From assembly GCA_017590115.1 (NCBI GenBank), contig JAGGNK010011225.1, positions 621,387-685,386 on the forward strand: a DNA stretch of 64,000 nucleotides, read 5' to 3'. Made by a program: the position numbers and the translations under genes. The notes under the pieces are model-generated. The model was not told the origin of the DNA. It worked only from the letters and a program-made list of their open reading frames with translations, and ran no database searches. Shown here piece by piece: positions 40,601 through 54,832 of this stretch. Source of the DNA: Montifringilla adamsi (taxonomy: Eukaryota; Chordata; Aves; Passeriformes; Passeridae). Positions within the stretch are counted from its first letter, which is position 1. Each line of letters opens with the position of its first letter.

Positions 40601-41773
40601 TCTAAGATGACGCCTTCACAGTCTTTTACTAATTTTTATATATTTTAGAAAACAGAATTTTCCTTTTATTTTGCATATCTCTGGAGACAGCGCAAACATC
40701 TCTGTCATTCAACACAACTGATAACCTCAGTAGATTACACTATATAGCTAGAAAAGGGCTTCTGAGACAAGAAAAAAATATCCTGAAAATGACTCACTGA
40801 TACATTTAGGTCATTGCTACCTGGCCCTGGCTGGCAAAACTCAATGTGTGAATTGCTTCCTGCCATCTACTTAGCTTTGTTTGTTTTCCTCTGGTTTAGT
40901 ACAGTTTATTGGTCTGATTCACTGACTGCCTTTCACTGACACCAAACCCCTCCATTCTGACCATCAGTTTTGCTTTCATCTGTACTGAACCCAGTGATGG
41001 GGTATTCGATCTTCTATGAGCTCCATCCATAATCATTATTACAGCTAAGGCCTGTTAGTGCCAGTATAAATGTTAGGTTATTTGAAAATTATGGGTACAA
41101 TTTACAGACTAAGCATTTCCCTGAAATTGCAAGTAAGGCTTGAAATTAGTAACTCACACAAACATCAGTGCATTAACTGGAACAGAATTACTCATCAGCT
41201 GAGACCAAGACATCCTCAATAAACTTGTATTAGACATCCATGCACATTAGAATCTGATTATCCTGTGCTGATGGAGGCACAGATTTCATCTATCAGATGA
41301 GGATGGGTATCACACGTGAAACTTTTCTGGTGATGTAATTTACAAAGAAGACTAGTATATGATGCTGTGTGGGATCTGGCATTATTACAACAAAATCTTG
41401 AGGAGATTCCTTCCAAGAAAATAGATTTTATAAACATCACCTATTACTGCAAGCTCTGCAGTTCTGATATCCAATTGCACATTTATTTCTTAGGCCAAGC
41501 AGAAATGTGAAATCTTGCATTATTATCTGAATATAACTTCAGGGGATGCTGGGATTCAGCTGTTGTAACTAACAAAGCCCATTTTTAGTGTTCATATACT
41601 GTCATAATGGGAACAAGCTGTTTTCTTTACAAGGCTGATTTCATGCTCGGCATGGCCTACTGCAGTATATTCATAAGGAACAATAAAAGTAGATAAAATT
41701 ACCTGATAAAATCCCAGATCTTTTCTACAAATAACTAGGGTGTTACAAAATCAGATAAAAAAGCTGTTGTGTC

Positions 41774-41788
41774 TTTTTTTTTTTTTTT
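41774..41788. repeat. T15 mononucleotide run
   Basis: Fifteen consecutive T bases in intron sequence; A15 on the FHOD3 strand. Confidence 0.95.
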
Positions 41789-44700
41789 AATGAAACACTA
41801 GGTAACAAACTAGACAGCCTGGTCCATTTTGCTGTACTGCAGCATGCACAACCTGCTGGGTCTCCTGCCCATCTACTTCAGGATCCAAGCTCTATCTAAC
41901 ACGAGACACAAACAGGACAGCTCCTGCCTGTCCTAAAGATTAGGGTGTTTGGGATCTGCATGTTGGCAGGGCTCCACAAGGCTCTGCAGCACACTGGGGA
42001 TCAGGTGAGAGCAAACACCCGTGTTAAGTCTCAAAGTCCCTCCTGCACAGGGGAACAGGTAACATGCAAGGGCACCTTTCCACCGTCTGTCCCTGCCCTC
42101 CCCAGCCCAAGAGGACAAGAAAAGGCAACTTTGCAAAGAACTATGTAGAGGGATAACTCTTTCTTAGCGGACTTCCTCAGAAGATATGAACTTTTCTGAA
42201 GATGAATGTTGAATGATTTTAGGGGCAACTCAGGGTTTTTAGTAGGGTTAATTCACTGGCACTGACTGATGAGCAGCATCAAAGGTCTATCTTCTCCAGT
42301 ACCCCCTTCTCTTCATGTCATGCAAAGAACTTCTGGGGCTATAAGCTCAATGCTGTGTTTCGTATCATTGTACTGGTAGTAAATTTAATCACAGCTACCT
42401 AGACAGCAGTCCTTGTGCTGGAAAGATGGGAGCATAGAGCATTTACATTTGAACATTTTTCTTCATTCTGGCACAACTTGTGCTTCGCATGACAAAACAA
42501 CACTGCATGAAAGATGGCAGCTGTGGCTGTGCCAACTCTCAAGCATGCCAGTGAACTCTGGATAAGTTTTAATTTCACACTAAAGAGCTTGTTAAGTCTC
42601 ATTGGGACCTTCCTATTAAGTATTCCAACTGATAGATTCTGCCAGCTGCAAGCTAATCCCATCAAGGTAAGCCCTTGGCGCAGCTCTCAAGTGAGAGAAT
42701 AGGAGATGCATCTGGCTGCACACATGCATTTCTCCTTACATATCAGCTACTGCCTCACTGGCTCTTACATTTATACTACAAGCATCTTCACAATCCTTTC
42801 CCCTTGACCAGAATTAATTACAAAGAAAGTGATCTGGGAGGTGAAGAACTGAGGTATACTTCGACAACCCTAACAAAGTCATATCCCTGCGAGCAGACTA
42901 TCTATTGACTACTAAATTCCTCAGCACTTGCAATTGTGAGCGAATCCCCAAAGCAAAAAGTACCATTTGTGTGCAAAGATTAAATATTAGCCTTTGCTTA
43001 GGTATTTTTTCAGTATTTTCTCATATTTAAAATAGGCAGAATAGTATTTTCATACTTAACAGAAATTCAGATATGCCTTTGGAGCAGGCTGCTTTAAGTT
43101 GTTTCATGACAGATTTATTTGTAAGGACAAGTCAAACATAAATAGATTTCTTAATGAGTGCAGGATGGCGGCAAACATTTGTTACATTCAGAACAGATTA
43201 GTTTTACTTTAAAGGGAGCAGAGGCAAAGCTGACACATCACACACAGCTATGTAAAATGCCAATCTCCAGCCCAAGAGGCATGAGATTCACTGCTATGCA
43301 TCTCTTACACCTGGGTTTTCAAATGGCTGGGCAGTGGAGCCAAATGCCTTCATAAATGTTGTTGCACTTGGAACTTCACTTAGCTGCACGGCCAGCAATT
43401 TGCTCGCTGCTCAGACCCTCATCAGAGACCTGAATGGCATCTTGCTTTATTATTCAGCAGATTTTAGACTTGAAAATAATTTTAGAGTAGCAAGGGGGGT
43501 GCAGGGGGAGTTGTCAAGATGCTTTAGCTCCAGTGGCTATGATCTAGGATTTCAATCTGCTTTTGAAACAGCATGATTCCCACATAAGTCCAGCGTGAGA
43601 AGTCGAGCTCTGTTGTTCAGTGGCACCGCTCCTTCCCTAGCAGCAGACACTTGGAAACAGCAGAAGGTGCAAAACCCAACTGACTCTAAGTTCTCCAAAA
43701 CATTAGAAAAACATGAATCTGAAGCTCGCAGCTGCATTTTATCAGATTTATCCATATAAATAGACCAAACCCAAAGTGGATCCAGACCTGAACTTTTCAC
43801 CTTGTGTCCCTCTGTGACGAAAATGGATCTCATTTTGTTACTCAGACTAGAAATTCTTTAAAGACTTATATTATATTTCTAGCTAAGGAATGACGCTCTC
43901 ACCAAAACCCTACTGTGCTATGGTGCCTAAAATAGTTAGCTCACTAATACTGTCCAGGTTTGGAGGTTACATTCTGAACAACGTGTTTTGACTGAATAAG
44001 GATTTTTTAATAACCTTTTCAGTTTTCTCCCATCATTTATCTTCTTGGAGCATAAGCACTCTGAGCCTGGACTGGTTACAAATACCAGTGAAGAGAACAC
44101 TGCTCTCCTGTGGGCACTACCAGAACACCTTTAAGAGAAGAAGAGATGTTCAGGAGGATATCACAAGTCTTTTGTCTGGGCTTCAGTGTATCATATACCT
44201 TGGAATGTCTCATTAACTCTTGGATAAATGTCTCCCATAATGCATAATAAAATTACTGATGATGGATCAACTACCCTTCTTTATCAAGGCCTGTCTTTCA
44301 TCAAAACCAGACACTTTCACAGTGATTCTGCAGTATTTCTTTCCCCTAACTTAAACCCAAAACACCACCCTTTCAAATCCACAAACTGACATTTCAAACC
44401 CCATTAAAAAACATTTAAAGAGTACAAATCACATGGAAATCACACGCACTAAACACAAACATTATTAGTATATAGGTTTAGGGGAGGATTTTAGAGCTCA
44501 GAAGTTGGGAGTTTGGGTTTAATTAACACATTTTCCTGGGGCCAGCTCTCCTTTAGTTGTCCTAGTGTGGAATGAGGGAGATGCTGAATTTCTTGCTAAA
44601 GAACAAGTATGGCTAATATTTCTACTTTCCAAGTTCTGTCTCAGAGAGTCAAACTCAGACAAGCTTTGTGCTGCAGTCACCAATGTGTTCAGTGTCAAGA

Positions 44701-46402
44701 TGACCAGAAAAGACAGCAATGTCTGGTGCCTGAGCTACTGCATCCCACTTGACTGAAGCCAGCCTGCACAAAGTAGGGATCTCCAAGTGGTAATGCAATC
44801 TGGTTAGTTTCCTTATAACAAACCCAAGATCATTTTTTTCACAAAAAATATTTATAGGCAGATGTCAGCTTTTTAGACTTACTCAGATACCTAAATAAGA
44901 TGAAAGCATCTCCAGGCAACTTCCAAATATGGAGGGACATACCTTCTTGACAAGTGAAAGGGCCAGATAGCTCAGTACAAAGGCACTGCAAACATAAAGC
45001 AGCACCAAAGCTTGCTATAGCCACAACTGGCTGCTGTGCTGTATTTAAGTGTAGGATGGGCCATACTGTTCAATCACTCTAAGTGGGACAACTTTCTTTA
45101 AAATCAGTGGAAGTTCTGAGTGGATGGTAGGATCCACTATCTTTTCTTTTTTTCCCTAGGTCTGTTTGAAAACCCATGACATTTAAATTTTTTCTGGTCA
45201 TTGTTTAGTTTTGTGGAAACAGATACATATAAAGCAACAGTCTTGACTCATAGAAGATGGTTGAAGTAGACTGATTTAAAATGAAGTAACAGCTTTCTAA
45301 ATCAGTTCTGGAGAGCATCCACTGTGTCACTCATTCACTCGTTCTCTGATGAATTTTTTTTCCTCAACTTAAATTCACCACTAGCTTATTTTTCTTGCTT
45401 TGGTAGTGATAGCAGTCAATCCTACCAAAACATAGTTTTTATTTATTAGTAAACTTACAACTCTTGACAGCAGTAAACTTATGTTTGTGTAAAACGCACT
45501 TACAAATAGCCAGTGTTCTGCTCTACAGCCACACAAAAATAGAGGAAGCCTAACATACAAAAAAGAATAAGGAAGTCCTCAAATTATCTGCTGTATGTAT
45601 CTACAGGGCACAATCACTGTAAAGGAGAAAGCATAATGGAATTCATTTTTCCATCAATGAATCAAAACAATTCAGATTTCACAGTTTCTTAAATTACTTA
45701 TGATATCTGCCCCCCACCCCTCTTACCAAGGCTCACTGCCACAGCTGTGTCCCCCAAACAGTTTCTTACAGCCTCCAAATTCACAGTACCCACACAGGAG
45801 GTGTGGAACTCAAGATGTACAAAACACTGTGCTCGGTATACAAAAAGAAGATTCCTGCTCCTTGATCTAACCCTGTTGCAAAGTAATTAAGAGCAACACT
45901 AGCTACATTGCTGTGCAGGATGCTCACAGGTATTAGTTTGGAGAACCTACTCTCATGTTAGCCCATGAATACGCAACACGAACATTGAACTAAAACAGCT
46001 CTGACATATGTCTCGGTTTGTATATGTCACAAGATGACTTCAAGCTGTCTACATGCACTGAGAGCCAGGAAACCAGAGCTCAGTCCTTCACAGAGGTCTG
46101 TCTTGCATTTGTTCTGTGCTGCTAGAGATGCAAAAACAGCAGGTCCTGCTGAAGGGCAGAGGAAAACATGGGAGCAGCAGATCTCCATTTATGCTACACA
46201 GAGAAGAGTGGACTTTCTCTTACAACAGCAAATCAACTCACTGTTGACTGTGTCAACCAAGAGCTCCTTTCATCGTCACCATGGAATCATCCACCCTTGG
46301 CGGAAATCTTGAACTACCTTAATTACAAAGTGCCATGGTTTCAATTTGCCATACCTGCTAGCAGCAACCAAGGCACAAACACACTTCTACAACAAACTCA
46401 GC

Positions 46403-46416
46403 AAAAAAAAAAAAAA
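46403..46416. repeat. A14 mononucleotide run
   Basis: Fourteen consecutive A bases, about 50 bp before the possible CR1 remnant at 46463. Confidence 0.95.
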
Positions 46417-46462
46417 GTGTAAAGTTACTGAGTCAAAAATAGTTTAGGCTGCAAGTGAAGTC

Positions 46463-46506
46463 AAGGACACCTGGTCCAACCAACCACCCACCCAAAGTAG
46501 GGCTTC
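46463..46506 (-). repeat. Possible CR1 LINE 3' fragment
   Basis: The stretch AAGGACACCTGGTCCAACCA, then ACCACCCACCCAAAGTAGGG, resembles the CR1 3' region in reverse (GACATCTGGTCCAACCCCCC, then TGCTCAAAGCAGGGC). The match is only about 45 bp, so this is a modest-confidence call. Confidence 0.5.
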
Positions 46507-48563
46507 AAAAACTGACGTATGAGCTACCTGCTGCACTGCATGCAATAAAACAAGAAAATGTCAAGACATCCAGTTCCAGCTTTCCCTTCTGTGGGACCAT
46601 AGTTGGCTACATGTAGTTGTGAAGTTGCCATCTTCCTAAAGAAAACAATCAGATCAGCTTTCTTCCACTGAATGTTCTCAAATGCAAGGGACATATCATT
46701 TAAATGGCTGTTTTTTCTAACCAAAGACATCAGCTACATCCAAGAATTTGCAGCTGTTAAAATTGCTTAGGCTCCTACACCGAAATAGCTGTCTGGCTAC
46801 TCAGAAGCAAAGGATGAGACTCTACAGGGTGGTTAAAAGGGAGCCCAAATTTAAACATGAGAGATAAAAAAATACATGCACTTGAGCTGAAAAAGAAAGC
46901 TGACCTGAATGGAACTAGAAATAAATTTTTGCAAATGATAAAACTAATGTAGACAATGTGTGGGAAAAAAAAAAAGAAGAAAAAAGAGCAAAACATTAGT
47001 AATGATTGTAATTTTTGAAAGCACTTGAATAAATACTAAAAGACAGGGGTGCTTTAGAGATAAATGACCTTCATCCCATCTCTCTGTCTCTCTCACTGCA
47101 TGAGTTAAAAAGGGAGCACTTCTCAGTACTATATATAAAATGTAGGGACTTCAGGGACTTGCTCACATTGGTATGTCAAGTGAGTATCTCCAACAGTTTG
47201 CAAAGTTTATTCAATTCACATTTGAAGCTCTCTATGCAGGCCCTCTGAAAACATGCCATGTGTGAGCAAATGGCAGAACAAGTGATATAATCCTACTTTT
47301 ACTAAAAAGCAGTGGATAGCTTCCTGTTTTCTCCAAGAAGTTGCATGTGGCCATGACTATCTTGTTCCTTTACTGGTCTGCCTATCTGATTTGCTTTAAA
47401 CACTTTTTTTGCTTTAGTGTTCTCCTCTCTGGGTCTTCCAAGAGTATTTGAATTCGGCCTGAATTGGTAGATATTTCATTACTGTAATGCCAATTAATGC
47501 ATTAAGCATACAGCTTTTTTGATGCCAAAACAGCTTTAAAGAAATTAATCTATACACGTTGCTTATTACACCAACCAGACACAGCCATTTCCCAGTACAG
47601 CTGCTTTCCTAAGGTATCCCTCAGTTAAACTGCGTAGTTACACTAGTTCTGTACTCTCCCACAGCCTAGACTTATTTTCTGATATCTTTCTCAGCATTCA
47701 AGTGTTTGCTTTAATGAAGCAACACACTTTCAGCTAAGGGCTGCTTTCCCACAGGGAATATATCCTGGCACGAAGGGGTGGAGGGTGACTTCCAACCAGA
47801 GATTACATGGGCTGGAACCAAAACAGAAATGCACATGTTCAGCTGTTCTGCTTATGGACCCTGTGGTCTCCAGCCAGAAGGGCAGGATATTTCACACATA
47901 AACCCAAAATGCCAATTGTGCAATTCCTCACAGAAAATAAGCCTCTGGCCACTCAGATTTAGCCCCATCAAACAGCTGCCAGTACAGCAAAAATAACCCA
48001 GCGATCCTGCAGAGAATGAAACAGTAAATGTTATCACATCACATTGGAACCTCAGCACCAACAGACGAAGAGAAACCACAAATACTTCAGCAACACCTTT
48101 GGTGAAAGTGTACATCCAGCTATAATTAAGCACTGAAATAAAATGCTGCTATTTAGGTATTGTTTAAAATGTCATGCATTTAAAATGGCCACTTTTAAAA
48201 GGTCTCCTCAGGGCATACAAGGAGATCAAGTGTCCCACAATGAGGTTGCAGTTTGGACAGACAAGAGAAGAAATATGACTGTCTGCAGTTGGATTTTTAT
48301 AAATAACCATCAGTCCCATCATGAAGCTGATACTTCCCCTTTTCAGTAAGGAAGGATGTCATTTAACTGAGTAATCCATGAAGAAACTTTTTGATTCCTC
48401 TGAGAAACTCTCTGGGTAGGATTGTCTGGATCCATGTTAAAGGTTAAAAAAACCCAAAAACTAAATAGTCATGCTGAAGTAAAACATTTGAATTTAAAAC
48501 CTTGAACATATCATTACCTGTTACATTTATGACATCTTTTCTATTTAAGCAGTTAAGATTTAA

Positions 48564-48591
48564 TGTCATAAAATAACATTATTTTATGACA
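48564..48591. repeat. Perfect inverted repeat, 13-bp arms with 2-base spacer
   Basis: TGTCATAAAATAA (48564-48576) and TTATTTTATGACA (48579-48591) are exact reverse complements separated by CA, giving a near-perfect palindrome of 28 bp. Confidence 0.97.
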
Positions 48592-51500
48592 ATAATTCTC
48601 ATCTCACATCAGAAGTTATCCACAATCAAGCTTTCACAAAGTCAAACTGATAGATACCTGCAACTCCACTGATAAAAATTTGTCTATGAAATTCTCATGT
48701 TTCCTGAGAATCTGAAATCCTTCAACCCAAATTTTTTTTATTCAAACATGTAAATAAAATATTCCAATAAGTGAGCTATCAAGATTAACATACAATGGCT
48801 TACCAGGACAACACTTTTGATTCCAGTTCTTAATGTAAAGTTATAATTATTGCCATATTACTGCCATAAATGCAACACAATTTGGGATTACAACTTTCCC
48901 AACTCTGAAATTACTTGTGCACACTCAACAGCTGAAGCTGTTTAATACATGTTCCAATGTACCTATATAAAAATAAAATCTTGTATAAAATCTTATAACT
49001 ACAGAAGCCTTTGTTTTTTTCTTATAGTTGAATTCTCTATCCAGTTCATTTGAATTATTTCAACTTCTCCCATGCTGAGGTCTTTCAGCTTCCATAGCAA
49101 TGATAAATACACAGTTAATACAGAGAAATTAGAACCCATTTTGAAAAATGTCTTCAAAAGTCTCAGCAATTAGAACAATTATTCAGATTGAAAGGTGTAG
49201 CTCCCCAAACCTAAGTTATCACAAATATTTAAACTTCCTCTCTGCCCCAGTTCTTCCCTTGGAAACCAGAGAGCTGCTGCTGCTGCGTGGGCATCTTATA
49301 GCTGGGGAGATAAACTGCATCTCCTTAGCAAGCTGTGAATGTCTTACAGAGGTTTCAGGTAGTTCAGCTCTTGTCAGCAATGCTGAGGCAGGCATTCCAT
49401 CTGCCCCTGCACTTCTGCTGATCTCTGAGTAACTGTGTCTGTATGTGAGCAAGGCTGCCTGCAGTTTTCACTCCTGAAGCTCTGCTAATGCCAGTCAGCA
49501 TTCAACACACACCCCTAAGGACATATTTCTAGGACTGTTGAGAGCCTTAATGCAAACCTGCTCTCCTCTGCTAGCCATAACACAGTACCACAAATAGCTT
49601 AGCAGTTGGCAGCACTTTCTATGTCCCATAAAAAGTTACTTCTGATCACACACCGAGCTTTTCTACACGTACTAATCTGTCCAAACAGGCAAAATATATT
49701 GTGGGTAACGCTATCTTTTTGGGCAAATATCCTGGATAGAGTTTGACTTTTTAAAAATTTTTTAATAGTTTGATCTAGAATTGCAGCCTGAAGACTCAAT
49801 ATGAAATTGCAGCAAACATAACACAAACATATTTGTGTTACTTCTTTCACCGTGGCTTCTTCTATATTAAGAGAAATTCCACAGCAGCAGGGCTAAGCAT
49901 AACCTTTGTTCTCATCATCTTTTAAGCTTCAAGAGTTGCCTGTTGCATCAGATCCAGTTTTTATTTATAGTCTTCTCTAAAATCACCATGTATCTGCAAG
50001 TGGCCTTAGGTTTGAAATAGGGTCTGAAATGGGGTCTCATATGCAAGAGACTGACAAAATAATACTGGGAAACTATCCAGGCACAAAACTCTACTGGAAG
50101 GTCATCAATCTTCCCCTTATTCCTGACTTGTTCCTTTCAGCCCTCAGTTACACACAGCCTTTTGTCTTCTCCACTGCCTGCAGCAGAACAAAACCCATGC
50201 ACAGTTCAGCTGCCTTCCCTGGAAGAGGGCCTGCGGAAAGCTGCTCCTACAATTGGCTTGCTGTTGGGAGAAACCCATCTTCCAGCCACCACTAAAACAT
50301 AACATCTGAATAAGAGCAAAAGCCATCAGCCTGAAACATTCATGGAAATATACATACCAGTAAAGTGGCTAGGTATATCAAGATATGATCCATGTGATCA
50401 TATTCCTGTGTTCTTCAGGTATGGAAATAAAAAACAGGCATCTGTCTTATTTAGTAAAATATGAGAATGCACTGAAAAGTTTTATCTCAAGGCTATAAAT
50501 TATGAAAAGAGGTTTTGCACAGCCTGAGAAAAAAAACTTCAAACTGGTAGCTGAAGTGTTGTTCCTCCAGTGTTGTCAAAATGTAAAAGGAGAACACAGC
50601 CAAGGCAGGCTCTGAGGCTGGGGGGATTAAGAAAAATACAAATATTTTCAACTCAACATTCCCACACCTTTTTCAGTTCTAAGATTAACAATACATTGAG
50701 CTAAACTTAATCAAAAAGAACAAGGAGTTGTGTTAACCAGAAGGCCACAAGGTAGAAGAGTTATCTGTGCAACTCCAGCACAGACTGTGAAGGGCTGAGG
50801 GGGACAGGCTATTTTACAGATCTAACATGTAACCAACCAAATAACTGCACAAGTGACAAGAAGTACCCACCTGGTTAGTGCCCTCAGAGCACAGGTAAAG
50901 GAAGTTGCAGTGCCCATGGAGCATTAGAAGCCCTACAGCAAGGGCCAACAGCCACCTCTTGAGCTAAAAGCTGGCCACAGAACCCTGCTGCTAGGATGTC
51001 GTGGGGAATCCTGATTCCTCCTGATACAAAGCATTCAATATTCTGGGGACAAACACGTCATTCACTTGAGCCAACAAATCGATGAATATTACAAGTGATT
51101 CCAATTTTCAGACAGATTTTCCTTTATAAATTCCCTATACACTGACCAGGTTTTTGTCAACAAATGAGTAAAAAGCTCAAGCAGGTATAAACATCTTAAC
51201 CATGTACTTATCAAATTCCTACTTGTTTCTCTCACATAATAAAAGGAAAACTGACAGTGGACCTGTAATTTTCAGGATTTACCAAAGCCAAGTGGTATAA
51301 TAAAAACTGGCTGTAGGCTTTAGGACAACTTTCAAAAGCAGTGAAGTGACTTAACAGCCAGGGTCAAGTTCTGAAAAAGTGATCTGGGATACGGACCATA
51401 AATGCTTAAGTGGCAGTATGAAACAGGTAATTTTTCTTTTCCAAGCCAGTGGCAGAGCATGCTGATAGGAAGTCAGCAGAAGCTGAGTCAGTTCCTGGAG

Positions 51501-54191
51501 CTGACACCTCTCTCCAGGTGCTATGCACTCCGGCTCCCAGGGCAGAGCTGGACCTGCTGAGCCACGCAACATCTACTCATGCACCACTGCCCATGCCCAG
51601 CTTGTGGACACCAGCTTTGGGCACGTCTGCAAGAGGAACTGAAGACTCTTGAATTCATGGAACTTCACTGCTTTCAGACAGGAATCTGTCACAAATTCAT
51701 TGATGCTTTGATTGAGTTTTCAGAGGTGAGAGAAAAGCACATACATTCAACATCTCCCTTGCTCAAATTAGGCTGAATCTGGACCCAGCCCCTGGAATAA
51801 GCTTCCACATTCCCTCCTGCTGGACATGAGACGTCCAGTACAATCGTGCTGTGCTCCAGAGACACTATCAGTCCCCATGACTGGACAGTATGCTTTCCAA
51901 ACTCACGCTTTTGTGCGTTCCTGGTTTAGAAAATGCTTCTTCAGTTACACTATGCAGTTGAAACAAACAATAACAAGTTTTTCAAGGAGTTTGTCTGAAA
52001 CATATATGCATTAAATTCCACAGGCAATTATGCAGCACAGATGGAGATAAAACAATCAAAAAACAGAAAAGCCGAATCTTTATGACAGATTAGTAAGAAG
52101 ACAGACATGGTAGCCACAGCCCTACCCAGAAGCTATAAAGGTCCATATGAAAGACTCAGGGTGGAGATAGAAAGGTACATTGCAATCAGGGGTGAAAAAA
52201 AGCAATACCATACAGAAAAAAAAGCAGTTTAGACAGGTTACTACTATATGAAAAGTAAAAATGACAAACAAAAAGCCTCCCAAAATATAATAAAATACTT
52301 TAACTAAATACATTTTAACTAAAATAATCATAAATCATTTCAGTTATGCTTTGCAATTATGATCCAGTTTCACTAAAATGGCGTGAACATATAGCCACAA
52401 AGACTACAGAATAATATCAAAATATTCTTGAATAACAAGGTTTATCTCTTTTTCTTGTTTGTCTCTAACAAGACAAGGTAGTCAAGGTAGTTTTCAAACA
52501 AACACTGAAGAAAGCAAGGAATGTGCCTAAAACTCCTGCACTTTAAAATTCAAGGAAAGATGTCCTTCCAAAGTCAAGATGTGAATAGCAAACCTTAAAA
52601 ATGATTGGGACATCTCATCTTTTTCACTCTACACACAAACACACACACTCATACACTGGGTTGCTGGAGCAGCAGCCCCTCAGCTAAGAGACAGGACTTC
52701 CCAGACCTTAGCTTGATGTAGAGACCTGGGCTGCTCCATTCTCACAGGAAATGCCAACTTGAGGAGATTGCACATGTAGTTAATTCCAGTTAGCAAATTA
52801 TTTTCTAACAACACCAACACTTGAAAAAACTCCTACTCTGAAAAAAAATCAGACATGGCTGCAATACATGTAAATACAAGAACCTGAAGATTTTGAGATT
52901 AAGAATAAGAAGAGAACCTAAGCTGCATGACACACAGTATTTTGCCAAACAAACATCAATTGTAACAATGAGAAAACAAAATATAGGACATATCTGTAAT
53001 TTCTACCTCTGGAACTCACAAAGCACTGGTTTCCAATATTCCTTAGAAAGACTCAGCCCATTGACTTACATCTAGCGTTAAAAACAAAAAAATAATTTTA
53101 CTTCCACGTCAAGTAAGATGAGTACAGATGTTCTGCAAAAAGACCATACAAGGAAGTGAGGAGGTGAAGAACATGTCTGTGTATTTTCTAATTGAGTTTC
53201 AGCTATTGTTAAACTAATTTTATGGCACTTGAATCTTTAAAGAAAAACAATACTTACAGAAAATTGTAGAGAACTGAACTTATTCAAGGAATGCTGCTTA
53301 GCTTACCAAAAGCTAGAATACCCACTGACTTGCAAACAGGAGCAGTAAGGGTGACATCTCTTGATCTCAACTCAGGTCTTGACCTGAGTGGGAAATTCTC
53401 ACTTAAAAAGAAAATTAAGCCTAAGAGGATAGTCTTATTTTGATATGCTGTCCACCTTCAGGATTTTCTTTTTCCACAGTATTCAATAAACTCTTTTAGT
53501 AAATAAGAACAGGCAGTTTATTTCCTCACCTCCTTTCTCCACTGTTGCTTCACATTAACAGAAATATTATCATTTAGTAATACTTCTCTTTAGAGATGAA
53601 CATGGTAAAAATCTCTTTTCCCTTTTGTACAGTGTTGTCATATTTGCTTTGAGACACAGACAGACTCACAGACCTTAGTGTGCGACAAAGCAACATCAGT
53701 GCTTCTTTCATATTTCAATGGCTGATTAAATACCTCAGATGAAAGCTATGTGAAATTTTAATCAAGACTAAGCTGACTTACAGCAGCACAGCTCATGATG
53801 GCATTTTTGCAGGCCATGCTTGGCAAATGTACTCTCTAAAATCTATTTCACCCACCAAAAGGAGAAAGGAATGAAGCTCCTTGTATTCCCCACTTTTCAT
53901 GACATACTCATGGCTCAGAGCTCAGGCTCTGATGGAGGAGTAGCTATGCTGACATCAGCATTTTCCAGATACCCCTCCGAATACTCATCATATTTAAGGG
54001 TGGCTTCAGCACTGATACCAGACAGGAAAACTAAAAGAAACCTGAACCCTTGTGTGGCCCAGGACTGTAAAGACAGAAAACAGCATTTTGAGCTGTAACA
54101 GGAGGAAGCTGATAACTGCATAGCATTTGAAGGAATGATGGAAAGCAATTCAAGAGTCATGGAATACATGAAGAATAATTAGTCTCCTTTA

Positions 54192-54470
54192 GCCAGGCTA
54201 TTTTCAGTGACAGGACAAGAGGCAATGGGCACAAATGGAAATAAAGGAGGCTCCATCTGAACATCAGGAACCTCTGAGTGTGACCAAGCACTGGCACAGA
54301 TTGCCCAGAGAGGCTGTGGCGTCCTCATCCCCGGAGATGCTCAAAGGCCATTTGGGCAGAATCCTGGAGAACAGACTCTAAGTGTCCCTGTTTAAGCAAG
54401 GGGTGAGAACAGGTGACCTACAGTGGTCCCTTCCAATTCTGTAATCTTACCCATTCTGTAGTCCTATCAT
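54192..54470 (+). repeat. CR1 LINE 3' end with terminal octamers
   Basis: About 280 bp follow the CR1 3' end from CAGTGACAGGACAAGAGGCA through CATCTGAACATCAGGAAC, GCACTGGCACAGATTGCCCA and GTGGTCCCTTCCAATTCTGT. The terminal repeats are visible as ATTCTGTA at 54436-54443 and 54453-54460, the second followed by GTCCTATC. The copy is 5'-truncated, as is usual for CR1, and contains no useful frame. It points in the + direction, opposite to FHOD3. Confidence 0.93.
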
Positions 54471-54670
54471 TTGCATTTCCCTGTGTATTCTATGTATATC
54501 CTTCCAGCCACATTGATGGTTAGCTTCCTGCCAAAATTAAGACAATGGCAGATGAAGACTAAGCACCAGAAATGCAGTCACTGAGTGTAATTCCAATCTA
54601 AGACCTAGACTGCGAATACATGGATGAAAACAGAAGCAAGCGCTGATACTTTGGTACAAGGCTTCATTTC

Positions 54671-54697
54671 CCAAGCTTGGACTGGGGCCCAGTCCAA
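54671..54697. repeat. Overlapping palindromes
   Basis: CCAAGCTTGG (54671-54680) is a perfect 10-bp palindrome. It overlaps TTGGACTGGG-G-CCCAGTCCAA (54677-54697), a 10-bp inverted repeat around one G. Confidence 0.93.
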
Positions 54698-54832
54698 AGT
54701 GAAAGAGTTAATATAATTCCCTTACAATGTAAAAATTAATGTAATAGACCACAGTTGTTCTCATGTGAAAGAGGATATAAGGCAGACTTTGTGAAACAAA
54801 AAAAAATGACCTAAAATGTATAAAAATTAACA

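Noticed and set aside
41840..41885. Reverse complement contains ACCCAG...GTGCATGCT, loosely like the FHOD3 RTQLSVRVHA exon
   Set aside because: The intervening and flanking codons do not match and there is an upstream stop; the missing exon is not here.
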